Of a stretch of 15,581 bases of DNA, positions 1-8,372 are shown one piece after another. Under the pieces are notes generated by a model. It was not told the DNA's origin. It ran no database searches and was given only the letters and a program-made list of their open reading frames with translations. The position numbers and the translations under genes were made by a program. How positions within the stretch are numbered: the first letter of the stretch is position 1; every line of letters begins with the position of its first letter. The DNA is taken from the NCBI GenBank assembly GCA_000697055.1, contig JNDT01001722.1, positions 1-15,581 of the forward strand. The letters run 5' to 3'. Source of the DNA: Saksenaea vasiformis B4078. Taxonomy: Eukaryota; Mucoromycota; Mucoromycetes; Mucorales; Saksenaeaceae.

Positions 1-2
1 TA

Positions 3-1970
3 AATTGCTTCGGTATACCAGCCCAATTGGTTGACGCCATCAGTTCCTTATCCTTTGGGACCGATATCTTCATCTCAATTAATGGATGGCTAGCTCCCAC
101 CCTACCACAAAAGCTGGGGCTTCGGCAAGGTGATCCTCTATTACCGCTTTTGTTCAACTTAGTGTTCGAACCAATGCTACGGTCGATCCTGGCTTCCACG
201 ACAGTACAGGGAGTATCATTTCCCAGAAGCTCTAGTGATACCAGCGTCAAATGCCTAGCCTATGTAGACGATCTCTTAGTGTTCCTTCGAAGCATAAGTG
301 AATGACAACCACTCCTAGATCTTTTCCCCACATATGGGGCAGCTTCAAACGCGCGACTCAACTTGCAGAAGACGTCGGTTTTCTCCCTTGCTGGTACAAC
401 CCACAGTGAATGGATACAGCTGCTAGAGTCGTTCAACATTCCTTGGCATGACAGCCAGTGCAATGAATCTCTGATATACTTAGGATATCCCGTACATTCT
501 TCGAGGACACAACTACAACAGTTTCTGGATGGTATTTATGCAAAAATCGCTCGCCATGTGGATATAATGAAACAGCGCCACTTATTGATCCAAGGCAATG
601 TGATCATTGCTAACTCACTCATTCTGTCGCGGCTTTGGCATATCCTACGAGTAGTTGTAGCCCCAGAGGAATGGCTGACACGGTGTCAACGCCTTCTTCG
701 CTCGTTTCTGGTATCTTTCTTTCCCGCCCCCTCATGGTCACTCTTATGTCAGAGTAAAAAGACAGGCGGTGTGGGACTTGTGAATATCCACCAACAACAC
801 CTGGCGCTCCATTTGATCTATTTGCAACGGCTGGTCCGAGACAATCCCAACGAACCCATCCTTTTTATTAATCCAGTTATCCGTCCTCTTCTACATTTCT
901 ACTGTGACCACAGCTTCATCGCATTCTTAATGTATCCAAAAGGTTTTAGGAACCGCCTGCGACAGATACCACAGTTAGCACACCTGTGTAGACTTGTCTC
1001 GACTCTTCCAGCACTCTCCATCAGCTCTCAGTGGCCAAGCAAAATCCTTCTTGGATTACCACTAAAGGCCGCCTTGCAGAATGTTTCTCCATTCCAACAC
1101 TTACAACGCCTCCCAATTGCTCATACTGTTGACGCCCTCCTAGAGCATAGCAAACATTCAGACATTCTTTTTTATCCCTACGAGCCACCAACCCGCCGCA
1201 TACTGCAGAAAATATTGCAATGGCTAGATCTGGGCCGACTCAAATGGCACCCAGCCATTCAGTCAAAAATAGAAGCTGGATTTATGCGCCGTCTCACTGT
1301 ATCACCATCCAGTAGAAATAACCTATCGACGGGTTTTTCTCAATGGACAGTCGATAGTAGCAGCAAAACCAAAATAAGTATTGGGCAAGCTCGACCACAT
1401 GGACTACGCCGTTTCTGGGGCAAAGCACAGTCATCACAGGCTGTGGTCTCCTGTTCCCGTCCCCAATGGGCGACTGATACCTCTCCGCTGCTAACTTCAA
1501 AAGCTTGGAGACTATTCTGGTCCCTGCCTATACCGCACCATTCTCGAACCATATGGTGGCGCCTGCTGATAGACCGACTTCCCATACGATCCCGGCTGCA
1601 TCGTTGGATTCCACACCGACACCTGTCACCTCTCTGCCCAATTTGCAACAGTGAGCCTGACACCGACTGGCATTTCTTTGTTACATGCGCACCGAAATGG
1701 GCTTTCTGGCTCACCGCGTTGTCAGACGTACAACTGCCATCAGTGATATCAACACCCGAAATGTTGTGGAAACGCCTATTTCTTGCCGAACCACTTCCGC
1801 CAAATGCACATGCTCTCTTCAGTTTACTTGGTCTAATACCCCTCACTATTTGGCGATGTCATTGGCAGTGCGTTTTTGACAAGCTCCCGAGGCAACACTC
1901 CACTGCAGTGGCACTCTTCCAACAAATACGTAACCGCTATCACCGACTTCCTTCCCTGACTAACTCCTGA
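3..1970 (+). pseudogene. LINE ORF2 fragment: reverse transcriptase C-terminal part with zf-RVT domain
   Basis: The frame is open from the window edge to the TGA at 1968-1970 except for one TGA at 303-305. The palm shows LRQGDPLLPLLFN and YVDDLLVFL, where YVDD replaces the usual YADD. The C-terminal domain reads FWSLPIPHHSRTIWWRLL, then CPIC, then HFFVTC, a CxxC...H...C zinc site. The stop replaces the Trp of SEWQPLL, which is TGG in the minus-strand copy at about 4125, so a single G-to-A change explains it. Reading resumes in the same frame immediately after the stop. In an active element this protein nicks target DNA and copies element RNA into it. The endonuclease domain would lie upstream, outside the window. 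The fragment is inactive unless the stop is read through. Confidence 0.85.
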
Positions 1971-2122
1971 GACCCCACTAGATTAGTTACACCATGACAT
2001 GTTCTCTTTCTCTCTTTCTCTCTCTGTTTTTTCTTATCATCCATACTCTCCGCTAGTTCTAGCTAGACAATAGAGGCAACTGTCAAACCTCTAATAAAAT
2101 GAATCAACACAAAAAAAGAAAA
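1971..2122 (+). other. LINE copy 1 3' UTR with polyadenylation signal
   Basis: A CT-rich tract (about 2000-2030) is followed by AATAAA at 2093-2098 and an interrupted A tail ending near 2122. Pyrimidine-rich 3' UTRs and a terminal A tail are usual in L1-like elements. The tail marks the 3' junction with flanking DNA. Confidence 0.65.
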
Positions 2123-2290
2123 CTTGGATCCCTTTTTCTTTACGCAAGAAAAAAGACAGTGCTTTGGGGCCTGGGTCGTCCAAAAAAAAATGTGCACTTT
2201 TTCCCTGAAGAACCCTTCTTAGCGGTCTAAACCTTTATCCACCCGGTGATTTCCCTCTGGAAAGTGATGCGCCTTGGCGCAACGGAAGCA
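2123..2290 (-). other. Remnant between two tail-to-tail LINEs; possible continuation of a disrupted ORF
   Basis: This 168-bp spacer lies between the A tail of LINE copy 1 and the tail of LINE copy 2. On the minus strand it reads as 56 codons with a single TAA. It continues in frame from the ORF piece ending at 4373 if LINE copy 2 is removed at its putative CCTTC duplication. No recognisable domain is present. Keeping at most one stop over 56 codons is only weak evidence for coding. Confidence 0.3.
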
Positions 2291-2295
2291 CCTTC
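2291..2295. repeat. Putative 5-bp target-site duplication of LINE copy 2 (left)
   Basis: CCTTC directly borders the T run. The same pentamer sits at 4373-4377, where LINE homology ends. The match is short, so this is suggestive only. Confidence 0.35.
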
Positions 2296-4372
2296 TTTTT
2301 TTTTTGGTATTGTAATTCTTTATTAGGGAATTGAGAAACCCTCTCATAACGGTAGTGCTATTTTGGAAAGTCTAGATACTGAAGACAGATAGAAGTGGAG
2401 AAGGAGACAGTAGACAGAAATTAAACGGAGAAGGCAATGAACAGTTAAGGATTGAGATGAAGCCGAAGCGGGAGGAAGGTGTCAGGGAGATATGCGCACG
2501 CTGAAGAGCAGCTACGGCAGCATCAAAAGACCAGCTAGTATTATCAAAAACGCATCGCCAATGTTGTTGCCATATGGTTGCAAGGATAAGGCCGAGGACT
2601 GGATACACCTCTGTACTGAGAGTGGGCGAGGCTCGAGAAGTGTCAGTGAGGAACAGGCCATCCCGCACTTTGGTAAGAGCTACTGCCCAGTGTGATAGGT
2701 CAAAACTATCTAGAGCTCGTTGCCAAAAGAACCATTTAGGTGGGCATTCTACTACAAAATGTAGATCTGTCTCCACACAATGTGTACAGATAGGACATAC
2801 AGGAGATCCGAATTTCTCAGGCGTGCACTGATGTAATCTGGAGCGTATGGTTGGTTTACTGATAAGTAATCTCCACCATACTGTCCTTGCATGGTGAGGA
2901 ATTGAAATAGACCAGAATAATTTCCATCGTTTGACTGGAATATAGAGATTATCAGCCATCAATACTGGTGGATGGTATCGGGCTTGCATGTCCAGTGTTC
3001 GTTGTAGTATCCAGTATTTGCATAAGTTACCCGGTTTACTAGTGAGAAGTCCAACTGCCTTCCCCGTGTCAGGGTTTTTATTACCAATTGTGATTGTCCA
3101 GTGAGTGAGTGGTGGAAATTTCGGTCCATCAGAAAGAAACAGGGGAGTCGGTGAAGGTGGCAGTTGGGACAGAGCCTCTTTAATCACGGGGATCTACGTC
3201 AAAGTTCCGGTTGATACTGCCTTATGCCAGCGTTGTAGGAAACCTCGAGGACGGTGAGCGCTGGAAAATAAGATTCTTGACGTCGGATTCTAAAGCAGCA
3301 AGTCAGCTACCAGACACTGGTGGTTGTGTGCATGTTGCTGAAGTGGGGATCCACTTGGATCGAAGGCTGCAGTGAGTGGTATTGTCAGTAGATACGATCC
3401 CGCCCAGCTGGGATGAGGTGAGAGCGGCTGGAGTGAGGATAACAGGCGACAAAGATGCTGTCTGGTTGGCATATGATGTATCCGGCAGATAAAGCGAGTT
3501 GGCTCCATTAAAATTGGTAGGAGGGATTTGCGCCCTGTGTGTATCTTCAGAAAAAAAAGGTAACATGGGATTGTTGAAAGAATCCGATGTTTGTAACATG
3601 CATCGCTGCAGATAGATCCAGTGTAATGCCAGGTGCTGGTGTTTGATGTCTATCAAACCAGCCCCTCCTCGTTGCTCTTGTTGGCACAACTGTTTCCAAG
3701 ATGGTCATGGGAAATATGGTAGCATATACGCCCGAATGATACGTTGGCATTGTTCTAGCAATGTGGTAGATGGCACTACCACGCGAAGCACATGCCAAAG
3801 TCGAGATAGTAGTAATGAGTTGGCCACAATGGCTCTTCCCCTGATTGATAGCCGGTGTTGTTGTAGGATCTGACAATGACGCTGGATTTTGGTATGGAGT
3901 TGGTCCAAAAAGATCTGCAATTGCGATGCTGTAGAGTAGACTGGATATCCTAGGTAAACAAGTGGATGAATTGCTGTACTGTCGTGCCACACTATGTCCC
4001 GTCCCTATAGGATATTCTTCCAGTCTGTGTGAGGTCTTCCTGCCAGGGAAGAGACTGCTGTGTTCTGTAGGTTGACTTTTGCATTGGATACCTTTCCATA
4101 AAGGTCCAAAACATCTAACAATGGTTGCCACTCGCTAGGTTGGGAGAGAAATACCAGAAGATCATCGGCATAGGCGAGCATCTTTATCGTTGGCCTAGTG
4201 TCCTGGAGCTGTTGAGGATTGAATGATGAGGAAGGCCGATGCCTGAGAGATGATGCTGGAAGTGCTATTCCTTTGATGTGTGAGTATACCAGCAGCTTCC
4301 GCAGCAGTGGCTCAAAAGCAATGTTGAATAGTAATGGTGAGAGGAGATTGCCCTGTCGCAATCCCCGGAGAT
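2296..4372 (-). mobile_element. LINE (L1/Tad1-like), 5'-truncated, copy 2
   Basis: The 3' end is on the left: a run of ten T (2296-2305) is the reversed A tail, followed by TTTATTAG (2319-2326), the reverse of CTAATAAA. The protein-coding part aligns with copy 1 from the GLRQG motif onward. Upstream of that motif the similarity stops abruptly, so the 5' end is placed near 4372. CCTTC occurs exactly at both borders (2291-2295 and 4373-4377) and is a possible 5-bp target-site duplication. The two copies differ too much to be the same subfamily. Confidence 0.8.
2372..4372 (-). pseudogene. LINE ORF2 remnant: reverse transcriptase plus zf-RVT, multiply broken
   Basis: The order on the minus strand is GLRQGNLLSPLLFN, then KMLAYADDLLVFL with an intact YADD, then the connecting region ending in zf-RVT (VWWRLL, CPIC, HFVVEC). 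Alignment to copy 1 shows one continuous frame from the 5' end to about 3500, broken by TAG at 4005-4007 and TGA at 3705-3707. A frameshift follows near 3480-3508. The new frame runs to the end at 2372 with TAG stops at 3290-3292 and 3194-3196. With four stops and one frameshift it is inactive and older than copy 1. Confidence 0.85.
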
Positions 4373-4377
4373 CCTTC
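4373..4377. repeat. Putative 5-bp target-site duplication of LINE copy 2 (right)
   Basis: CCTTC at the 5' junction of LINE copy 2, matching 2291-2295. Confidence 0.35.
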
Positions 4378-4605
4378 ATATGCGAGATCTTTCGAGAATA
4401 GGCATTTGTTACTTTTCCATTAATACCGTCATCTAAGAGTAACGCTTTTAAATATCCTTCAAAGGGTTTATACGCCGCCTTGAGGGCTCTTTCTTTGGGA
4501 CAGTGCTTATACTCTGTATTTTCGCTTTTTGTCTTTGTGATCTGTATCGACTTTCGTAACGTCCAGTTCCGTATCTTCAAGCACCTGCACAACGTCTTCT
4601 TCCAT
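4373..4605 (-). pseudogene. Unidentified disrupted ORF, 5' part, cut by LINE copy 2
   Basis: An ATG at 4603-4605 has a strong context (ACCATGG). It starts an acidic-then-basic stretch beginning MEEDVVQVLEDTELDV and ending KDKKRKYRV before a TAA at 4507-4509. In the overlapping frame a second open stretch (ERALKAAYKPFEGYLKALLL and onward) runs up to the LINE junction. The two are joined if one indel occurred near 4510-4530. I do not recognise the product. The acidic start followed by a KKRKYRV-type basic block resembles N-termini of some fungal DDE transposases, which is only an impression. The leader appears to contain an intron at 4619-4668. Confidence 0.35.
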
Positions 4606-4618
4606 GGTTTTTAGACAT

Positions 4619-4668
4619 CTAATGCATGTATTTAGTTATGCGCATATCGTTGATGCCGCCTAACATAC
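4619..4668 (-). other. Predicted 50-bp intron in the leader of the disrupted minus-strand ORF
   Basis: On the minus strand the segment begins GTATGT, contains an ATAACTAAAT branch-like site and ends CATTAG. All three signals and the 50-bp length match the other introns inferred in this window. It lies 13 bp upstream of the ACCATGG start. It supports a once-transcribed minus-strand gene here. Confidence 0.45.
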
Positions 4669-4913
4669 CTGGCCTTGTTCCGTATTCTCTTCTTGTCTTG
4701 TAAGGGGCTGCAACATCATATTTGGTGCTGTGAGTAGGGTGGGAATAACTCGTTTATGTCTTACCACATTTTTTATGTTCTCTACGACGGATGTTTAGAA
4801 GTTTCATATATATGAAATTCTTTTCCGAATCAAAAGATGATGAATAAATATGCAACGTCTGAGCGGCCGCCGATGTTCTAAGATATATGATTGATTGGAA
4901 TGATCGCCGCTGT
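4669..4913. other. Intergenic stretch with no assigned gene
   Basis: No convincing coding region is seen. It contains a perfect 16-bp palindrome, TTTCATATATATGAAA, at 4802-4817. If the minus-strand gene above is real, this is its upstream region. Confidence 0.4.
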
Positions 4914-4927
4914 ACGATAGCACAGAC
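4914..4927. repeat. Target-site duplication, left copy (14 bp)
   Basis: ACGATAGCACAGAC is repeated perfectly at 5125-5138 and borders the reversed A tail of LINE copy 3. A 14-bp perfect duplication is typical for LINE insertion by target-primed reverse transcription. Confidence 0.9.
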
Positions 4928-5124
4928 TTTTTTTTTGTATGTTGCAATTTATTAGGGCTTTGCCCATGTTAAAGGTTATAGGTGAGAGAAAAGAGAAACG
5001 GGGCGTGGGTAATCAGCTGAGAAAAAGAAAAGCAAGAAAGAAGAGAGTGGAAAAAAAAAAGAGAAGGAAGAAAGAAAAATATAGCTAGAGACAGGTCAAA
5101 GGGCTGGTGGATTGGAAGGAGGAA
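4928..5124 (-). mobile_element. 5'-truncated LINE 3' end, copy 3 (197 bp)
   Basis: The left border is nine T (4928-4936), the reversed A tail. TTTATTAGGG follows at 4948-4957, the same terminal motif as LINE copy 2 (CCCTAATAAA on the minus strand). The rest is a pyrimidine-rich minus-strand 3' UTR, like those of the other copies. The last codons of an ORF ending PPSNPPAL may be included, with a stop at 5096-5098. The flanking 14-bp duplication is perfect, so this is a complete and probably recent insertion of an extremely truncated copy. It makes no protein. Confidence 0.85.
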
Positions 5125-5138
5125 ACGATAGCACAGAC
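5125..5138. repeat. Target-site duplication, right copy (14 bp)
   Basis: A perfect copy of 4914-4927 at the truncated 5' end of LINE copy 3. Confidence 0.9.
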
Positions 5139-5183
5139 GCTTCTAAAGAGGACGCACTCATTTTAGGATGGTGGTAAATTGGA

Positions 5184-5201
5184 GGTACCCCCCATAAAAG
5201 G
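5184..5201 (+). repeat. GGTACCCC...ATAAAAGG repeat, copy 1
   Basis: GGTACCCCCCATAAAAGG recurs in direct orientation at 5867-5883 and inverted at 5831-5847, with one or two differences. The pair 5184-5201 and 5831-5847 could be terminal inverted repeats of a roughly 660-bp non-autonomous element. No target-site duplication was found, so the boundaries are unproven. Confidence 0.55.
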
Positions 5202-5250
5202 TAGCTGGACGTACCCCCTGGAGGTACCCCAAAAAAGGAAATACTGCCCG

Positions 5251-5257
5251 TATAAAA
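5251..5257 (+). promoter_or_regulatory. TATA box upstream of the 46-codon ORF
   Basis: TATAAAA lies 74 bp before the ATG at 5325. That distance allows a start site near 5285 and a leader of about 40 nt. Confidence 0.45.
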
Positions 5258-5324
5258 CGCGAATTTCTGTGTGAATTTTGCACTACTTCTACTATTCACT
5301 CATTATTCGAGAATCTTCTTCATC

Positions 5325-5465
5325 ATGTCTTTCCAATCGCTCCAAACTCTTCCTCATTATCCTGAAGGAAATGCCAAAGTAGTTGTGCCATTTCCACGAG
5401 ATGAAGCTGGTGTCTACAATGTTGGAAAGCTCGACATTGGTTGGTGTCTGAAAAGACAAAATTAG
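5325..5465 (+). CDS. Small hypothetical protein, 46 aa
   Basis: The ATG at 5325 follows a TATA box at a natural distance, and the frame ends at TAG 5463-5465. The product begins MSFQSLQTLPHYPEGN and ends GWCLKRQN, with a central VVVPFPRDEAGVYNVG stretch. It has no signal peptide, membrane segment or domain that I recognise. It lies between the inverted GGTACC repeats and could be cargo of a small non-autonomous element or the first exon of a longer decayed gene. Protein length alone is not compelling. The promoter-like context is the main support. Confidence 0.35.
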   Translation: MSFQSLQTLPHYPEGNAKVVVPFPRDEAGVYNVGKLDIGWCLKRQN

Positions 5466-5830
5466 AGAGAGTCACACAAGAATTGGAGTAGGACAAAATA
5501 GCGAATTATACGTACTGCTAAACAACTTGATACATAATGCTATATAAACCAACTAATCAGATGCTGGTTAAATATGCTTATAATTATTAGATAAAGCTAT
5601 ACATTAAAATGTACTGGAAGGAAGGTTATTACAAATACTTGTTCCTTGACTGCCTTCAGCAGGTACCTCTAGCGGGTATCTCTAGCAGGTACCTCTAGCA
5701 CTTTTAAGGTGTCAGTGATAAGAGTACTATCAGACTGACATAGTTTCTTCCTATATGAAAACTCACAATTTCAAGGAAGTAATTTTTACTTACGTGGAAA
5801 ATAGTGACAATAAGCTCTCATCACGACCTT
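5466..5830. other. Non-coding AT-rich stretch
   Basis: No coding region is seen. It contains the three-unit tandem repeat at 5662-5700. Confidence 0.5.
5662..5700 (+). repeat. Three 13-bp tandem units
   Basis: Units GGTACCTCTAGCG, GGTATCTCTAGCA and GGTACCTCTAGCA lie head to tail. The GGTACC core is shared with the flanking repeats at 5184 and 5867. Confidence 0.8.
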
Positions 5831-5883
5831 CCTTTTATGGGGTTACCTTTAGCCTATCGCACTGGAGGTACCCCCATAAAAGG
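5831..5883. repeat. Hairpin-forming inverted repeat (17-bp arms, 19-bp loop)
   Basis: CCTTTTATGGGGTTACC at 5831-5847 pairs with GGTACCCCCATAAAAGG at 5867-5883 with one mismatch. The right arm plus its flanks (GGAGG and TAGC) matches 5181-5205 almost exactly, so the same element end is present in both orientations here. Confidence 0.8.
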
Positions 5884-5958
5884 TAGCGGTGGGTGTGGAA
5901 GGTATCTCCAAAATATCGGCACCCCTCACTTTATTTAGAAGGGGTCGTTTGAAAGAGA

Positions 5959-6026
5959 TGACGTGTGACACGTGATGTGCGAACACGCAGCATTAGTCAA
6001 CTTTCGGGCATTCCGAGAGCTATAAG
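5959..6026 (+). promoter_or_regulatory. Promoter-like cluster: TGACGT, CACGTG E-box, TATAAG
   Basis: TGACGT (5959-5964), the palindromic E-box CACGTG (5969-5974) and TATAAG (6021-6026) occur in promoter-like order. They lie about 100-160 bp upstream of the ATG at 6122. A pyrimidine-rich TCTTTCAG at 6091-6098 could end a leader intron. This is motif evidence only. Confidence 0.3.
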
Positions 6027-6121
6027 CATCCTCCTACCCTCGGTTCTCTTTGCTTGTACATCGATCCTGGCTTTCTTAGTATTTTACTTCTCTTTCAGGA
6101 GCAAGATGCAACCGCAGTAAT

Positions 6122-6152
6122 ATGCGACAGGTATACTCGATGGCTTTTGAAG
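6122..6152 (+). pseudogene. 5' end of an ORF split by the MULE
   Basis: ATG at 6122 followed by RQVYSMAFE up to the end of the 9-bp target duplication. Skipping the MULE and one copy of the duplication continues the same frame at 10423-10613, giving 222 nt or 73 aa plus stop. The product is unrecognised. A competing minus-strand reading exists on the right side (10431-10625). Confidence 0.35.
6144..6152. repeat. MULE target-site duplication, left (9 bp)
   Basis: CTTTTGAAG directly precedes the terminal inverted repeat and recurs in the same orientation at 10414-10422. Nine bp is the standard duplication length for Mutator-like elements. Confidence 0.95.
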
Positions 6153-6470
6153 GGGAATTCCTACGGACACTCAGGTAGTCCGGCTTAGGGACACTCAGGT
6201 GCCGGAACAAAGGCGGTATTAAATATTTGGTAGCACATTTTCCTCATATGGATCAGAGTAGGAAAATACTGAGTGTCCATAACGGGGTCACATGCCTGAG
6301 TGTCCGTCCCTAACTGAGTGTGGCTGAGTGTCCGTAACCAAGTGCCCATGGCTGAGTGTCCGTAACCAAGTGGCCCATGGCTGAGTGTCCATAACCAAGT
6401 GGCTCATGGTTGAGTGTCTGTGGCTAAGTGCTCACAACTAAGTGTTCATGGCTGAGTGTCCTCAACAGAA
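6153..6470 (+). repeat. MULE left terminal inverted repeat and subterminal motif array
   Basis: Two inward copies of GGACACTCAG (6165-6174 and 6189-6198) are followed by copies of CTGAGTGTCC in the opposite orientation. Those start at 6269, 6296, 6324, 6352, 6381 and 6452, with variants at 6314, 6410, 6424 and 6438. The 6324-6410 part forms units of about 29 bp (CTGAGTGTCCGTAACCAAGT plus GGCCCATGG). Clustered subterminal motifs are candidate transposase binding sites. The left array is longer than the right. Confidence 0.85.
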
Positions 6471-6568
6471 GTTCTGCTGTATCATGTGCGGTTCTAAGCA
6501 TGAATATGGCATCTTATGCCGTTACGTTGGCTATTTTCACATGTCACTTAATCAGTAGCAATTTTCAG

Positions 6569-6576
6569 TATATATA
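6569..6576 (+). promoter_or_regulatory. Possible TATA box for the MULE gene
   Basis: TATATATA about 190 bp upstream of the ATG at 6763. It is the only strong TATA-like run between the left repeat array and the gene. It is weak evidence alone. Confidence 0.25.
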
Positions 6577-8092
6577 TACCTTCCTCCATCTGAGGGCAAA
6601 ATACCAGTTAACCTCTACCAGTTACTTGACTTTGGTGATCCTTCCTTATATATCTAAAACGTTTGATTTATTTTTTCTGGTAATGTCCAGTCTCTGTTGA
6701 GAGACCATAGATACTCATACTATGTACATATTACATCTAGTAGATCCCACGAACGAATAGCAATGCTTGAACTCCTACATACTGTCTATGATTCCAAGAA
6801 GGAAGTCTTGGCAGCAGCTCAATCTAAGGCTGCAGAGAGTAACTTTGCCATTGGAACGAAACGTAGCAATAATGTGAATGTGTATATCCATTGTGTCCAT
6901 GGTGGTAAATATCGAAATACACACAGGCTCTCCAGCGAAGACCGCCAACGCAACAAATCCACGAAGAAAATGGGATGCACTTGGTACATGCGTGCATCCT
7001 CCGGTATGAAGACTGACAAGTGGACTGTCGTCTTTGTTGCTCCTATGAGTGATCACAATCACGAACTTGCCGAGCAAGCCATTTTGTATCATCAGCATCG
7101 GAAACCAGCGCCTGACGCATTAGAGAGGATAACGTCCATGGCCAACAACAAAAGCAAGCCAGCTAAAATCCATGAAGAAATTCGAGACGCTACAGGAAAT
7201 TCCAATCTGATAAGAAAGGACTTATACAACGTCATGCAAATCCTTCGAGATCAACACAGCGGAAAATTCGTTGATATCGTCCATTTTTTAAACCAGCATT
7301 GTTACAATGTACGGTTCAAGATTGACGATCACCAAAAGCTGGAAATTCTTTTATTCAGCCATAACGCATCCATTAAAAAGGCTCGTGCATTTCCTGAAGT
7401 GGTGATAATCGATGCACGTACAACACGAACACCAAGAAATTGATTTTGGTCAATTTTATCGGTGTCAGCAATCTCGGAGCTACTCGTCTGCGCAACTTCC
7501 TGATTGCATCTGCTTTCGTTGTTGATGAAAAGAAGGAGACGTACCTCTGGCTAATGAGGACAATGCGCAATCTTGTATGGCCAAGCGGTCAAGTAGGACT
7601 CTTCATAACTGACAACGATCGAGCTTTGGTTGATTCCATCGAGGAGACTTTCCCAAACTCCGTGCACATTCTATGTGGTTGGCACATCTCGCAGCACCTG
7701 CAGGCAAAAATGGGGGGATGCTTTCCAAAGAAAAGTGGCGACTATGCCAACGTCAAGGAAGTTGTAAAAGCATTGGTTTACAGCCATAGTCAAAAGACTT
7801 TTGAGCAAGCAGTTATGGACTATCGCAATTTGGCAAAGAAAGCATCCATAGCATATGCTGCTGGAGAACAAGAGAAGAAGAAGGAACTCAGAGAACGCAA
7901 AAAGGAGAAGAAAGAAAAGGGGCGTAAAATTCTCAAGGGTCAAGTGGAAAAAGATCCAGAAACAAAGGCTACCGAGAATATTGAGAAACTTGGAGCAGCT
8001 GAAGAGACGGGAAAAATCAATGCAGTTAAGAAGATCGGAAAAAGTAGTGCGGCTGAGAAAATGGAACGCAAGATTATTGCCTATTTCGAGAG

Positions 8093-8147
8093 GTACCTCT
8101 GACTAATAACCGCTATCTCCATTATTCACTCATTTTTACACGTGTAG
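8093..8147 (+). other. MULE gene intron 1 (55 bp)
   Basis: GTACCT...TGTAG with TGACTAATAAC as the likely branch region. Removing it joins YFER to VLEYKEKWAGP in frame (phase 2) and removes the apparent TGA at 8100. Confidence 0.7.
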
Positions 8148-8322
8148 AGTATTAGAGTACAAAGAAAAGTGGGCAGGTCCAATTGCTGGAAAGCACCTCT
8201 CACTTGGAGTTCGGACAACTCAGCGAGCTGAGGGTACCCATTGGAGGATCAAGGACACTATGCAGACAACTGGAAGTCTGATGAGTACTTTGCATGCGAT
8301 TGATCAAGTGATGTGAAGAACT

Positions 8323-8372
8323 GTAAGTAAAATATACAAGCATATGTAGCAAATTGTCTCACGACTTAATAG
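8323..8372 (+). other. MULE gene intron 2 (50 bp)
   Basis: GTAAGT...TTAATAG, phase 0, joining ...RT to LEVEQQDF ahead of the SWIM domain. The nonsense TGA at 8314 lies just before it and is not removed by splicing. Confidence 0.7.

Larger units (their letters stand above)
1..2122 (+). mobile_element. LINE (L1/Tad1-like non-LTR retrotransposon), 3' part, copy 1
   Basis: The 5' part lies outside the window. The visible part is the end of a reverse-transcriptase ORF (3-1970), a pyrimidine-rich 3' UTR and an A-rich tail around 2111-2122. The ORF carries RT palm motifs and a C-terminal zinc-binding domain of the zf-RVT type, which is typical of L1/Tad1-like elements. CTAATAAA (2091-2098) is shared with the two other LINE 3' ends in this window. 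A target-site duplication cannot be tested because the 5' junction is missing. Confidence 0.85.

Noticed and set aside
2262..2293. tRNA A-box-like string TTGGCGCAACGGAAGC
   Set aside because: The D stem does not close, no anticodon arm or B box follows, and the sequence runs straight into the LINE tail.
4578..4588. AAGCACCT shared with 2286-2293 as a longer target duplication for LINE copy 2
   Set aside because: LINE similarity ends near 4372, about 200 bp away. The CCTTC pair at the actual junction fits better.
6264..6461. CRISPR-like look of the regularly spaced TGAGTGTCC units
   Set aside because: Spacers are similar to one another and the array lies inside a MULE terminal repeat with a mirrored copy at the other end.
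6428..6700. 90-codon frame upstream of the MULE gene
   Set aside because: Starts in the terminal repeat array at a non-ATG codon, reads hydrophobic AT-rich sequence and shows no family resemblance.
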